Assembly (NCBI GenBank): GCA_001819145.1
Contig: MHLV01000015.1
Coordinates: 1-14,778 of the forward strand
Source of the DNA: Candidatus Nealsonbacteria bacterium RBG_13_36_15
Lineage (GTDB): Bacteria > Patescibacteriota > Minisyncoccia > Minisyncoccales > RBG-13-36-15
Length of the DNA: 14,778 nucleotides
Reading direction: 5' to 3'
Shown: positions 6,360 to 12,848 of the stretch, one piece after another
Layout: each line of letters opens with the position of its first letter
How positions within the stretch are numbered: the first letter of the stretch is position 1
The notes under the pieces: model-generated
Told to the model about the DNA's origin: nothing
Databases searched by the model: none
Seen by the model: only the letters and a program-made list of their open reading frames with translations
Position numbers and translations under genes: made by a program

Positions 6360-6770
6360 TTATCTTTTAATGAATTTTGTTTTTATTGGAAGTTTATCAT
6401 TTGCTATCCTAAAAGCTTCCTTGGCGATTTCTTCTTTTATCCCCTCTAACTCAAAAATAATTCGACCGGGTTTAACTGGAAAAACATAATGAGAAACTGA
6501 TCCCTTGCCTCCGCCCATAGGAACTTCTACTCCTTTCTTAGTTATGGGCTTATCAGGAAAAATTCTAATCCAAAGCTTACCGCCTTTCTTTAAATAACGG
6601 ATTATTGCTCTCCTGGCAGCCTCAATCTGACGGGAAGTAATCCATTTAGTTTCCAAAGCTTTCAAACCAAAACTGCCAAAAATTAGTTCTGTTCCCCGGG
6701 TTTCAATTCCTTTTGAGCGCCCTTTGTGCCATTTCCTGTGTTTTACTTTTTTTGGCATTAATAAAGCCAT
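6360..6770 (-). CDS. rplP: 50S ribosomal protein L16 (uL16)
   Basis: Late-assembly large-subunit protein beside the A-site tRNA and the peptidyl-transferase centre. The 136-residue protein has MPKKVKHRKWHKGRSKG (5-21), the FGSFGLKALETKWITSRQIE signature (31-50), EAARRAI, GKLWIRIFPDKPITKKG (64-80), and PIKTKFIKR at the end. Pro84 (VEVPMGGGKG) stands where E. coli L16 has Arg81, a residue that is hydroxylated in E. coli. Two starts are possible: the ATG at 6770 (MALLMPKK) or Met5, which would match most L16 N-termini; neither has a Shine-Dalgarno. The gene follows rpsC after 17 nt. Stop TAA. Confidence 0.97.
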   Translation of the reverse strand: MALLMPKKVKHRKWHKGRSKGIETRGTELIFGSFGLKALETKWITSRQIEAARRAIIRYLKKGGKLWIRIFPDKPITKKGVEVPMGGGKGSVSHYVFPVKPGRIIFELEGIKEEIAKEAFRIANDKLPIKTKFIKR

Positions 6771-6787
6771 AATTAAAAAAATGATAC

Positions 6788-7441
6788 CTAAAATTTTTCT
6801 CCTTTATAAATCCAGACCTTAATCCCGATTACTCCATAGGTACAAAAAGCTTCGCAGGTTGCATAATCAATATCAGCCCTTAATGTGTGACGAGGAAGAC
6901 GACCTTTTTTCAACCATTCGCGACGAGCAATTTCAGAGCCGCCCAGACGACCAGCAACCTCTACCCTAACTCCCTTTGCTTCTTTATGAGCCATAACTTT
7001 CTCTATGGTCTGTTTTAACACTCTTCGGTGGAACACTCTTTTTTCTAACTGTTGGGCAATCAATTGGCTAACCAAACTGGCTCTTAGCCAAGGATCTCGA
7101 ATCTCTTTAATTTCAATTTTTATCTCTTGTCTTTTTATGCTTTTTTTGGCTGGAGTTAAAATTTTTTGTTCTAATGTCCTTTTAAGCTCTTCTACCCCTT
7201 CTCCTCCTCTACCGATAATTAAACCGGGTCTTGCTGTTTGGAGGATAATATTTATCTTTCCCGGAAATCTTTCAATTTCAATCTTGCCTAAGCTGGCTTG
7301 GGCTAACCTCTTTTTTAAAAATTCTTTAATTTTAAAATCTTCTTCTAAAAGTTGAGGGAAATTTTTTTTTGACAGCCAGCGGGAATCCCAATCAGTAATT
7401 TCTTTTATTCTAAAAATTTTTGGATGAACCTTATGAGCCAT
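6788..7441 (-). CDS. rpsC: 30S ribosomal protein S3 (uS3)
   Basis: Small-subunit head protein lining the mRNA entry channel, with helicase-assisting and fidelity roles. The 217-residue protein starts MAHKVHPKIFRI, carries the type-II KH domain with the GxxG loop GRGG (77-80, in GLIIGRGGEGVEEL), then VMAHKEAKGVRVEVAGRLGG and the C-terminal DIDYATCEAFCTYGVIGIKV. It has no long C-terminal tail, unlike E. coli S3 (233 residues). Codons near 25-27 contain a run of nine A residues, a possible slippage spot. It begins 4 nt after rplV. Stop TAG. Confidence 0.98.
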   Translation of the reverse strand: MAHKVHPKIFRIKEITDWDSRWLSKKNFPQLLEEDFKIKEFLKKRLAQASLGKIEIERFPGKINIILQTARPGLIIGRGGEGVEELKRTLEQKILTPAKKSIKRQEIKIEIKEIRDPWLRASLVSQLIAQQLEKRVFHRRVLKQTIEKVMAHKEAKGVRVEVAGRLGGSEIARREWLKKGRLPRHTLRADIDYATCEAFCTYGVIGIKVWIYKGEKF

Positions 7442-7445
7442 ATTT

Positions 7446-7958
7446 TTAAAATGATTTTCGCCTAAACATTTTTCTTATCCCTTTTTCTATTTTCGGTCTT
7501 GAAGTTTTCGCTTCCGGCCTAAATCTAGGTTTTTCTGTTTTAATCTTCTTTTCTTCTTCAGTTTTCTTGATTTCTTTTCTAATAGCCTTATTCTTCTTGG
7601 TTTTTTTTGTTTTTTTCGGTTTCTTTTCAAGCTCATCTAAAACAATAGTAACATGGGAGGTTTTTTTCTGAATTTCGTATGCCTGCCCACGGGCTCGAGG
7701 CTGCCATCTTTTTAATTTTGGCCCTTCATCAACTGTTATTTTAGAAATATAAAGATTATTGTCTTCTAATTGCAAATTATTTTTGGCTGAGGCGGTCGCC
7801 GACTTTAAAAGTTTAGCCAAAGGCAAACTTGCTCTTTTTGGCAAAAATTGAAGCAATGTCTGAGCCTCAATAACCTTCCTTCCTCGAATTAAATCAGCCA
7901 CCAATCTAACTTTTCTCGGAGCTATTCTTAAATATCTTAATTTTGCGATAGCTTGCAT
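7446..7958 (-). CDS. rplV: 50S ribosomal protein L22 (uL22) with basic C-terminal extension
   Basis: Lines the peptide exit tunnel and touches all six 23S rRNA domains. The core (1-110) is typical: LRYLRIAPRKVRLVADLIRG (7-26), ATASAKNN (54-61), and the tunnel-reaching beta-hairpin around LKRWQPRARGQAYEI (82-96). After residue 110 comes about 60 residues rich in Lys, Glu, Arg and Pro (KKPKKTKKTKKNK and later RFRPEAKTSRP), ending FRRKSF. Usual L22 length is about 110 residues, so this is a marked extension. Composition suggests a disordered, RNA-binding tail. It begins 19 nt after rpsS. No Shine-Dalgarno. Stop TAA. Confidence 0.97.
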   Translation of the reverse strand: MQAIAKLRYLRIAPRKVRLVADLIRGRKVIEAQTLLQFLPKRASLPLAKLLKSATASAKNNLQLEDNNLYISKITVDEGPKLKRWQPRARGQAYEIQKKTSHVTIVLDELEKKPKKTKKTKKNKAIRKEIKKTEEEKKIKTEKPRFRPEAKTSRPKIEKGIRKMFRRKSF

Positions 7959-7977
7959 AGTTTGTAAAACATTAAGA

Positions 7978-8310
7978 TTATTCAGATGATTCTTTTGATG
8001 CTTTTATTTTGGCAGTTTCTTTTTCGGCTTCTTTCTGCTCTAGCGTCCTTTGCATTCTTCCTCCATGTCTGCCAAATTTTGTCGTTGGTGAAAACTCCCC
8101 TAATTTATGACCAACCATTTCTTCTGCAATTTGAACGGGGATAAATTCTCGCCCATTATGAACGCCAAAAGTAAATCCAATCATCTCCGGAGTAATAGTA
8201 CAAGCCCTAGCCCAAGTTTTAATTATGGTTTTGGCGTCTGGCTTGAACTTTTTAATTTTCTTAATAATGTTTTGGTCCACATAAGGACCCTTTTTTAAGC
8301 TTCTTGCCAT
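7978..8310 (-). CDS. rpsS: 30S ribosomal protein S19 (uS19)
   Basis: Small-subunit head protein that pairs with S13 and contacts the large subunit and A-site tRNA. The 110-residue protein has MARSLKKGPYVDQNIIKKI (1-19), KTWARACTITPEMIGFTFGV (31-50), VHNGREFIPVQIAEEMVGHKLGE in order, and FSPTTKFGRHGG (73-84). About 20 charged residues (QKEAEKETAKIKASKESSE) extend beyond the usual end. It lies 20 nt after rplB and 19 nt before rplV. No Shine-Dalgarno. Stop TAA. Confidence 0.98.
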   Translation of the reverse strand: MARSLKKGPYVDQNIIKKIKKFKPDAKTIIKTWARACTITPEMIGFTFGVHNGREFIPVQIAEEMVGHKLGEFSPTTKFGRHGGRMQRTLEQKEAEKETAKIKASKESSE

Positions 8311-8330
8311 AGTATTATTTTACCGTAATA

Positions 8331-9113
8331 TTATTTCTTTTTCCTTCTCTGAATTATTAATTTATTTGTCCATTTTTTTCTGTTCCGGGTTTTAACTCCC
8401 AAAGCTGGCTTTCCCCAAGGGGTTTTTGGATGTTTTAAACCAATAGGAGCCTTACCTTCTCCGCCACCATGAGGATGATCGGGAGGAACCATTGCTGAAC
8501 CCCGGACAGTCGGCCTTCTGCCTTTTAAACGGGACCTCCCAGCTTTTCCAATATCCTGATAAATATGCTCAGGGTTTGAAACAATCCCAACGGAAGCGAA
8601 ACACTCTCCGGGAACCCTCCTGATTTCAGAAGAAGGCATTTCTAAATTAGTATATGTCCCCTCTTGGCCTAAAACCCTGGCAAAAGTTCCCGCCCCCCTA
8701 ACTAATTTTCCTCCCCTGCCAGGCTCAATTTCAATATTATAAACTAATGTTCCGCTCGGAACATTCTTTAATTTCAAACGGTTGCCTGACGAAAGAGAAG
8801 CATTTTCTGAAATAATACTTTCTTGGCCGATCTTTAAATCTTTTGGCGCTAAGATATAGCGTTTATCTTTGTCTGGATATTCTATTAAAGCAATAAAAGC
8901 TGTACGATAAGGATCATACTCTATAGCAATAACTTTTCCTGGGATATCAATCTTTTCTTGGCCAAAATCAATAATCCGATAAAGTTTTTTTGCTCCCCCC
9001 CCTTGATGACGGACAGTTATCCTGCCAGATCTCCCTCTGCCTGCTCTTCTCTTGAGAGACACAAGAAGTTTCTTTTCCGGTTCTTTCTTTGTAAGCAATT
9101 TAAATGTTTTCAT
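8331..9113 (-). CDS. rplB: 50S ribosomal protein L2 (uL2)
   Basis: Universal large-subunit protein needed for subunit joining and peptidyl-transferase activity. The 260 residues include GRITVRHQGGGAKKLYRIID (30-49) and the catalytic-region motif DHPHGGGEG (212-220) with its conserved histidines, followed by KTPWGKPALGVKTRNRKKWT. The N-terminus is about 15 residues shorter than in E. coli L2: the usual YKPTSPGRR segment is missing and the protein starts MKTFKLLTKKEPEKKLLVSL. The ATG is 12 nt after rplW; no upstream in-frame extension is needed. No Shine-Dalgarno (ATAAATAGATTAT before the ATG). Stop TAA. Confidence 0.98.
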   Translation of the reverse strand: MKTFKLLTKKEPEKKLLVSLKRRAGRGRSGRITVRHQGGGAKKLYRIIDFGQEKIDIPGKVIAIEYDPYRTAFIALIEYPDKDKRYILAPKDLKIGQESIISENASLSSGNRLKLKNVPSGTLVYNIEIEPGRGGKLVRGAGTFARVLGQEGTYTNLEMPSSEIRRVPGECFASVGIVSNPEHIYQDIGKAGRSRLKGRRPTVRGSAMVPPDHPHGGGEGKAPIGLKHPKTPWGKPALGVKTRNRKKWTNKLIIQRRKKK

Positions 9114-9125
9114 ATAATCTATTTA

Positions 9126-9566
9126 TTATCTTGGCAAAACTTCAATTTTTTGGCCTTCTTTTATTTTTATAATTGCTTTTTTATAACCTTTTCGCCAGCC
9201 GAGCGTTCTTCCTAATCTTCTTCTTTTTGGTGGGATATTAATAATCCTTACTGATACAACATCAACATTATAAAGACCCTCAATTGCTCTTTTGATTTCC
9301 TTCTTATTTGTTCTCGGAAAAACTTTGAAGATATATTTATTTTCTTTTGTAAGATCGGTCGCTTTCTCTGTAATGTGGGGAGTTTTTAAAACATTGTAAG
9401 TCTCAACAGGCTTTTTTCTTGTTTTAATTCTTGGCCTCTCAGCTGCTGAAGGTTTCTTGGGTTCTTCTTTCTTCTCCCCCTTAACGACTTCCTGCTTCTT
9501 TGGTTTTTCCTTTTTTTCTTTTATTTCTTTTCCCTTGCGTTTTTTTAAAATATCTAAAATTGGCAT
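9126..9566 (-). CDS. rplW: 50S ribosomal protein L23 (uL23) with basic N-terminal extension
   Basis: Tunnel-exit protein that is the docking site for trigger factor and SRP. The family core begins near residue 56 (YNVLKTPHITEKATDL, 57-72) and includes NKYIFKVFPRTNKKEIKRAI (76-95), VDVVSVRIINIPPKRRRLGR and GWRKGYKKAIIKIKEG. Before it lie about 50 extra residues, very rich in Lys, Glu and Pro. There is no internal Met between the ATG and the core. The ATG overlaps the rplD stop in a TAATG junction, which supports the long form and suggests translational coupling. Usual length is about 95-100 residues; this one has 146. Stop TAA. Confidence 0.96.
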   Translation of the reverse strand: MPILDILKKRKGKEIKEKKEKPKKQEVVKGEKKEEPKKPSAAERPRIKTRKKPVETYNVLKTPHITEKATDLTKENKYIFKVFPRTNKKEIKRAIEGLYNVDVVSVRIINIPPKRRRLGRTLGWRKGYKKAIIKIKEGQKIEVLPR

Positions 9567-10195
9567 TATTTCAAAAATGTATTTTTAATTACATCTATTG
9601 TTTCTTTTGTTAAAATTAAATGTTTAAGGGAAAGTAAATCAAAAACATTTAGGTTTCTGGCTTCCATTATCTGAAAATTTGGGATATTCCTGCCAGCTCT
9701 CAATACGTTTTCATCTTTTTTTGGCAAAGCTAATATTGCTGATATTTTTTGGGGGAGTATTTTCTTCAAAATCTTTGAAATTTCTTTTGTTTTGGGCGCC
9801 TTCAATTCTAAATCGTCCAAAACAATAATCAACTTTTCTTTAGCTTTAGCAGATAGTACCATAAATAAAGCTTTCCTTCTCATTTTTTTATTAATTTTCT
9901 TTTTAAAAACTCTATTTTTAGTTGGACCGAAAGTTACTCCTCCCCCTCGCCATATAGGAGATCTTATTGAACCATGCCTGGCTCGGCCAGTTCCTTTTTG
10001 CCGCCAAGGTTTTCTTCCACCACCCCTTACCTCGCTCCTGTCTTTTGTATGAGCAATAACTCTCCTTCTGTTTGCCATTTGGGAAACCAATGTCTGATGA
10101 ATTAAATCGGAATTCACTTTTATATCAAAAATCTCTTTTGGCAATACAATTTCATCAATCTTTTTCCCTTGTTGACTATAGATATTGACTTTCAT
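9566..10195 (-). CDS. rplD: 50S ribosomal protein L4 (uL4)
   Basis: Lines the upper peptide exit tunnel opposite L22; in E. coli it also represses its own S10 operon. The 209-residue protein has the tunnel loop with TKDRSEVRGGGRKPWRQKGT (50-69) and GRARHGSIRSPIWRGGGVTF (70-89), then FGPTKNRVFKKKINKKMRRKA, a Rossmann-like core (IIVLDDLELKAPKTKEI) and a C-terminal NVFDLLSLKHLILTKETIDV. It follows the unusual 241-nt spacer after rplC and overlaps rplW by one base (TAATG). No Shine-Dalgarno (CCAACTATATTAACCT before the ATG). Stop TAA. Confidence 0.97.
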   Translation of the reverse strand: MKVNIYSQQGKKIDEIVLPKEIFDIKVNSDLIHQTLVSQMANRRRVIAHTKDRSEVRGGGRKPWRQKGTGRARHGSIRSPIWRGGGVTFGPTKNRVFKKKINKKMRRKALFMVLSAKAKEKLIIVLDDLELKAPKTKEISKILKKILPQKISAILALPKKDENVLRAGRNIPNFQIMEARNLNVFDLLSLKHLILTKETIDVIKNTFLK

Positions 10196-10436
10196 AGGTT
10201 AATATAGTTGGACCAGAACTCGCTATTTATTCAACGATGGTGATTTAACTTCTGTATTGACCGATCTCATAAAAGAAGGGAAGCTGGAAATTGATATTTA
10301 TAGCCGAAGTGGCGCGATATACCTTAATATAGCTCTGGCTTAGGGTCCTCTCATTCTTTCTGTACCGCCTCTAAGGGTATCTCATTCGACGCCTCTTTTT
10401 ATTTCCCAAAGTGAGGGATTACCTTCCCAAGCGTTT
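10196..10436. other. Unexplained 241-nt rplC-rplD spacer, possible leader RNA or gene relic
   Basis: This spacer is the longest in the window. It is about 41% G+C (about 45% in the half next to rplC), clearly richer than the other spacers. It holds no recognised gene. On the plus strand 10203-10343 is open for 46 codons without an ATG and reads like protein (contains LTSVLTDLIKEGKLEIDIYS). On the minus strand separate open stretches lie in different frames. Visible structure: an interrupted 13-position hairpin, 10293-10305 with 10311-10323 and loop GAAGT; a 9-nt direct repeat TTAATATAG at 10199-10207 and 10324-10332; and on the minus strand AGAGGCG and GAATGAGA each twice. Candidates are an L4-type regulatory leader, another structured RNA, a decayed gene or a small inserted element. 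I cannot decide between them. Confidence 0.45.
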
Positions 10437-11033
10437 CTATCCTCTAATTTCAATCAATGTTCCTTTTCTTCCGGGAACTGCGCCCTTCACGGCAATCATA
10501 TTATTTTTAGGATCAATTTTTGCGACTTTCAAATTTTTAACGGTGACTCTTTCAAATCCCATTCTGCCTGGCATCTTTCTTCCTTTTATTACTCTTTCTG
10601 GAAAAGAAGAGCCTACAGAGCCCAAAGTCCTAGCTTCGTGTTTCACTCCGTGAGACGCCCCTCTGCCCGAAAACCCCCATCTTTTTACACCTCCCTGAAA
10701 GCCTTTTCCTTTGGAAATTCCGGAAACCGAGACTACATCTCCTTCCTTGAAAACATCTGCATCAATTTTCTGTCCAACTTTATATTTTGAAATATCTATA
10801 TTGCCTCTAAATTCTCGAATATATCTAAATGGTTTTTGTTTTTGTGGTTTTTTTACTTTTTTCTCTTTCAGCTTCTGAAATCCAATCTGAATAGCTTCGT
10901 AACCATCGTTCTCTTTTGTTTCTATCTGCAAAACCTGGCAAGGACCTGCCTCAATTAAAGTAACTGGTATTACATTTCTTTTCTCGTCAAATATCTGGGA
11001 CATTCCGATTTTTAATCCGAGAATAAACCTCAT
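10437..11033 (-). CDS. rplC: 50S ribosomal protein L3 (uL3)
   Basis: Early assembly protein that binds near the 3' end of 23S rRNA and reaches toward the peptidyl-transferase centre. The 198 residues start MRFILGLKIGMSQIFDEKRN (1-20) and contain VSGISKGKGFQGGVKRWGFS (103-122), GRGASHGVKHEARTLGSVGS (124-143), and RKMPGRMGFERVTVKNLKV (152-170), all typical of bacterial L3. A Lys/Gln-rich stretch (KLKEKKVKKPQKQKPFR, 54-70) is notable. It is preceded by a 183-nt spacer with a terminator-like hairpin and followed by a 241-nt spacer, so it is the most isolated gene of the cluster. No Shine-Dalgarno (AATTAACATATC before the ATG). Stop TAG. Confidence 0.97.
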   Translation of the reverse strand: MRFILGLKIGMSQIFDEKRNVIPVTLIEAGPCQVLQIETKENDGYEAIQIGFQKLKEKKVKKPQKQKPFRYIREFRGNIDISKYKVGQKIDADVFKEGDVVSVSGISKGKGFQGGVKRWGFSGRGASHGVKHEARTLGSVGSSFPERVIKGRKMPGRMGFERVTVKNLKVAKIDPKNNMIAVKGAVPGRKGTLIEIRG

Positions 11034-11048
11034 GATATGTTAATTACT

Positions 11049-11080
11049 TTACGAATTTTATGCGAATTATATACGAATAG
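11049..11080 (+). repeat. Three tandem 11-nt CGAATT words (rplC side of hairpin)
   Basis: TTACGAATTTT, ATGCGAATTAT and ATACGAATAGA follow one another with CGAA at exactly 11-nt spacing (11053, 11064, 11075). The segment GAATTTTATGCG (11054-11065) has a perfect inverted copy at 11175-11186. On the minus strand the array contains TATAAT (11072-11067), 34 nt before the rplC start, but without a good -35 box. Confidence 0.6.
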
Positions 11081-11104
11081 AAAACCGGGCTAAGCCCGGT
11101 TTTC
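11081..11104 (-). terminator. Terminator-like hairpin between rpsJ and rplC
   Basis: AAACCGGGC (11083-11091) and GCCCGGTTT (11095-11103) pair perfectly over 9 bp with a 3-nt loop. On the minus strand the stem is followed by GGTTTTC, a short U-run of four; on the plus strand only three T follow. The stem is strong and GC-rich in an AT-rich spacer. With so short a U-run it may be a partial terminator or attenuator separating fusA-tuf-rpsJ from rplC onward. It could also serve as an RNA end or processing hairpin. Confidence 0.6.
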
Positions 11105-11130
11105 TACCTGAGCTTTCTGTATATAAATTT

Positions 11131-11136
11131 ATTATA
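11131..11136 (-). promoter_or_regulatory. Isolated TATAAT -10 box upstream of the hairpin
   Basis: On the minus strand TATAAT occurs in AAAATATAATAAATT, within a very AT-rich segment of the rpsJ-rplC spacer. At 17-nt spacing the -35 position reads AATTAT, a poor match. If active, transcription would begin about 20 nt before the terminator-like hairpin and lead into rplC. Such matches arise easily by chance in this composition. Confidence 0.25.
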
Positions 11137-11171
11137 TTTTAAAAAAATCTCTCATAATTAAACATATAAGT

Positions 11172-11204
11172 ATCCGCATAAAATTCAAATACAATCCGTA
11201 TGCT
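11172..11204 (-). repeat. Three degenerate 11-nt words, inverted relative to 11049-11080
   Basis: ATCCGCATAAA, ATTCAAATACA and ATCCGTATGCT follow at exactly 11-nt steps from 11172 (plus-strand reading). They are the reverse-complement form of the words at 11049-11080; CGCATAAAATTC (11175-11186) is a perfect inverse of 11054-11065. The two arrays flank the terminator-like hairpin. Confidence 0.55.
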
Positions 11205-11216
11205 AATTTGGTGACT

Positions 11217-11567
11217 CTACATCTTTATTTCAATATCTACTCCGGCAGGCAAGGTTAAATTCATTAAAGCATCAATAACTTTTGGGTTTGGGTTTAGAAT
11301 ATCAATTAATCTTCTATGAATTCTTGTCTCAAACTGCTCTCTAGCATCTTTATGGACAAAGGAGGAACGATTAACCGTATATTTATGAATTTCTGTCGGC
11401 AAAGGAACGGGTCCCAAAACTTTCGCATCATAACGTAAGGCTGCCTCAACAATCTGTCGACAACTTGAATCTATTACCTTATGATCGTAAGCCTTCAATT
11501 TTATTCTTAATTTTGGCTGAAGGCCTTCTTTTTTTTCTTTGACTGCCTGCTTTCCTTTTACTGTCAT
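11217..11567 (-). CDS. rpsJ: 30S ribosomal protein S10 (uS10)
   Basis: Small-subunit head protein; in many bacteria it also acts in transcription antitermination as NusE. The core runs from about residue 18 (PKLRIKLKAYDHKVIDSSCR, 18-37), includes VLGPVPLPTEIHKYTVNRSS (50-69), VHKDAREQFETRIHRRLIDI (71-90), and ends PAGVDIEIKM. The first 16 residues (MTVKGKQAVKEKKEGL) extend beyond the usual start; no other ATG gives the normal length, so the ATG at 11567 is preferred. It lies 72 nt after tuf, downstream of a spacer with a TAGTGAATAG hairpin. Stop TAG. Confidence 0.97.
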   Translation of the reverse strand: MTVKGKQAVKEKKEGLQPKLRIKLKAYDHKVIDSSCRQIVEAALRYDAKVLGPVPLPTEIHKYTVNRSSFVHKDAREQFETRIHRRLIDILNPNPKVIDALMNLTLPAGVDIEIKM

Positions 11568-11600
11568 ATTAAAAGAACATTTACATTAGTTCTTAGCAAT

Positions 11601-11635
11601 TAGTGAATAGCGGTTAATCTATTCGCTAAACACTA
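11601..11635. repeat. Inverted TAGTGAATAG / CTATTC-CACTA words in the tuf-rpsJ spacer
   Basis: TAGTGAATAG (11601-11610) can pair with CTATTC (11619-11624) and ACTA (11632-11635), leaving a bulge GCTAAAC and an 8-nt loop. CTATTCGCTAA at 11619-11629 occurs identically at 5780-5790. The structure lies in the leader of rpsJ, about 34-67 nt before its ATG. No U-run follows. Confidence 0.5.
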
Positions 11636-11639
11636 CTCT

Positions 11640-12839
11640 CTATTTTACTATTTTAGTTGCTACCCCGGCACCTACGGTTTTCCCGCCCTCACGAATAGCA
11701 AATCTCTGTTTTTCCTCAAGAGCAATGGGAACGATTAACTTAATCTTTAAATTAACCGTATCGCCCGGCATAACCATTTCTGTCCCCTCAGCTAAAGTCA
11801 CGTCTCCGGTAACGTCGGTGGTTCGGAAATAAAATTGGGGCTTGTAACCAGTAAAGAATGGAGTGTGACGACCTCCTTCTTCTTTGGTTAAAACATAAAC
11901 CTCTGCATCAAATTCAGTATGGGGAGTAATAGAACCTGGTTTTGCCAATACCTGGCCTCTTTCAACTTCTTCTTTCTTTAAACCCCTGAGTAAAATTCCA
12001 ACATTATCTCCAGCCATTCCTTCGTCAAGAATCTTATTAAACATCTCAATGCTGACTGCCACTGTTTTAACAGTTGGGCGAAGACCTACTAATTCTATTT
12101 CTTCGTTGGAATGAACTATTCCCCTCTCTATTCTACCTGTTGGAACTGTTCCACGACCTGCAATAGAAAAAACGTCTTCAATGGCCATTAAAAAGGGTTT
12201 GTCAATTTCTCTTTTAGGTTCTGGGATATGATCGTCTAAGGCTTTTACCAGCTCTAAAATAGGTTTAGCAGCTTCATCGTCAGCAGAATTTACATCCAAG
12301 GCCTTTAGGGCTGATCCTTTAATTATGGGAATTTCGTCTCCGGGAAACTCATATTTCTTTAAAAGTTCCCGAATTTCAGACTCTACCAAATTAATCATTT
12401 CCTCATCGTCAACGAGATCGCATTTATTCAAAAAAACAACAAGAGAAGGCAAGCCCACTTGTTTGGCTAATAGAATGTGTTCTCTGGTTTGCGGCATGGG
12501 GCCATCAGGAGCTGAAATAACTAAAATCGCTCCATCCATCTGGGCAGCTCCCGTAATCATATTTTTAATGTAGTCAGCGTGGCCTGGACAATCAATGTGG
12601 GCGTAGTGTCTTTTTTCGGTCTCGTACTCAACATGACAAACATTTATAGTCAATCCTCGAGCTCTTTCTTCGGGAGCAGAATCAATTTCTTCCACTGTTT
12701 TCTTTGAAGTTTTGAATTTTTTCAGATCCAAAACTTTTAAAATAGCCGCGGTCAAGGTTGTTTTACCATGATCAACGTGGCCGATTGTCCCCACATTAAC
12801 GTGAGGTTTTGATCTTTTAAATTTTTCTTTTTCCGCCAT
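11640..12839 (-). CDS. tuf: Translation elongation factor Tu
   Basis: GTPase that delivers aminoacyl-tRNA to the ribosomal A site. Complete at 399 residues. The G domain shows GHVDHGKT (20-27, P-loop), ERARGLTIN (58-66, switch I), DCPGHADY (83-90), NKCD (138-141) and SAL (176-178). Domains II and III follow, with GRGTVPTGRIERG and the C-terminal EKQRFAIREGGKTVGAGVATKIVK read in two adjoining pieces. It lies 231 nt after fusA, behind two sigma70-like promoters, so it can be expressed separately from fusA. A 10-bp hairpin sits just upstream of the ATG. No Shine-Dalgarno (CTAAGAAAA before the ATG). Stop TAG. Confidence 0.99.
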   Translation of the reverse strand: MAEKEKFKRSKPHVNVGTIGHVDHGKTTLTAAILKVLDLKKFKTSKKTVEEIDSAPEERARGLTINVCHVEYETEKRHYAHIDCPGHADYIKNMITGAAQMDGAILVISAPDGPMPQTREHILLAKQVGLPSLVVFLNKCDLVDDEEMINLVESEIRELLKKYEFPGDEIPIIKGSALKALDVNSADDEAAKPILELVKALDDHIPEPKREIDKPFLMAIEDVFSIAGRGTVPTGRIERGIVHSNEEIELVGLRPTVKTVAVSIEMFNKILDEGMAGDNVGILLRGLKKEEVERGQVLAKPGSITPHTEFDAEVYVLTKEEGGRHTPFFTGYKPQFYFRTTDVTGDVTLAEGTEMVMPGDTVNLKIKLIVPIALEEKQRFAIREGGKTVGAGVATKIVK

Positions 12840-12848
12840 TTTTCTTAG

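Noticed and set aside
10411..10653. Plus-strand open frame of 80 codons reaching into rplC
   Set aside because: Most of it is antisense to well-supported L3 sequence and it resembles no protein I know.
12325..12573. 82-codon open frame on the plus strand inside tuf
   Set aside because: Shadow of EF-Tu on the other strand with no start-site support.
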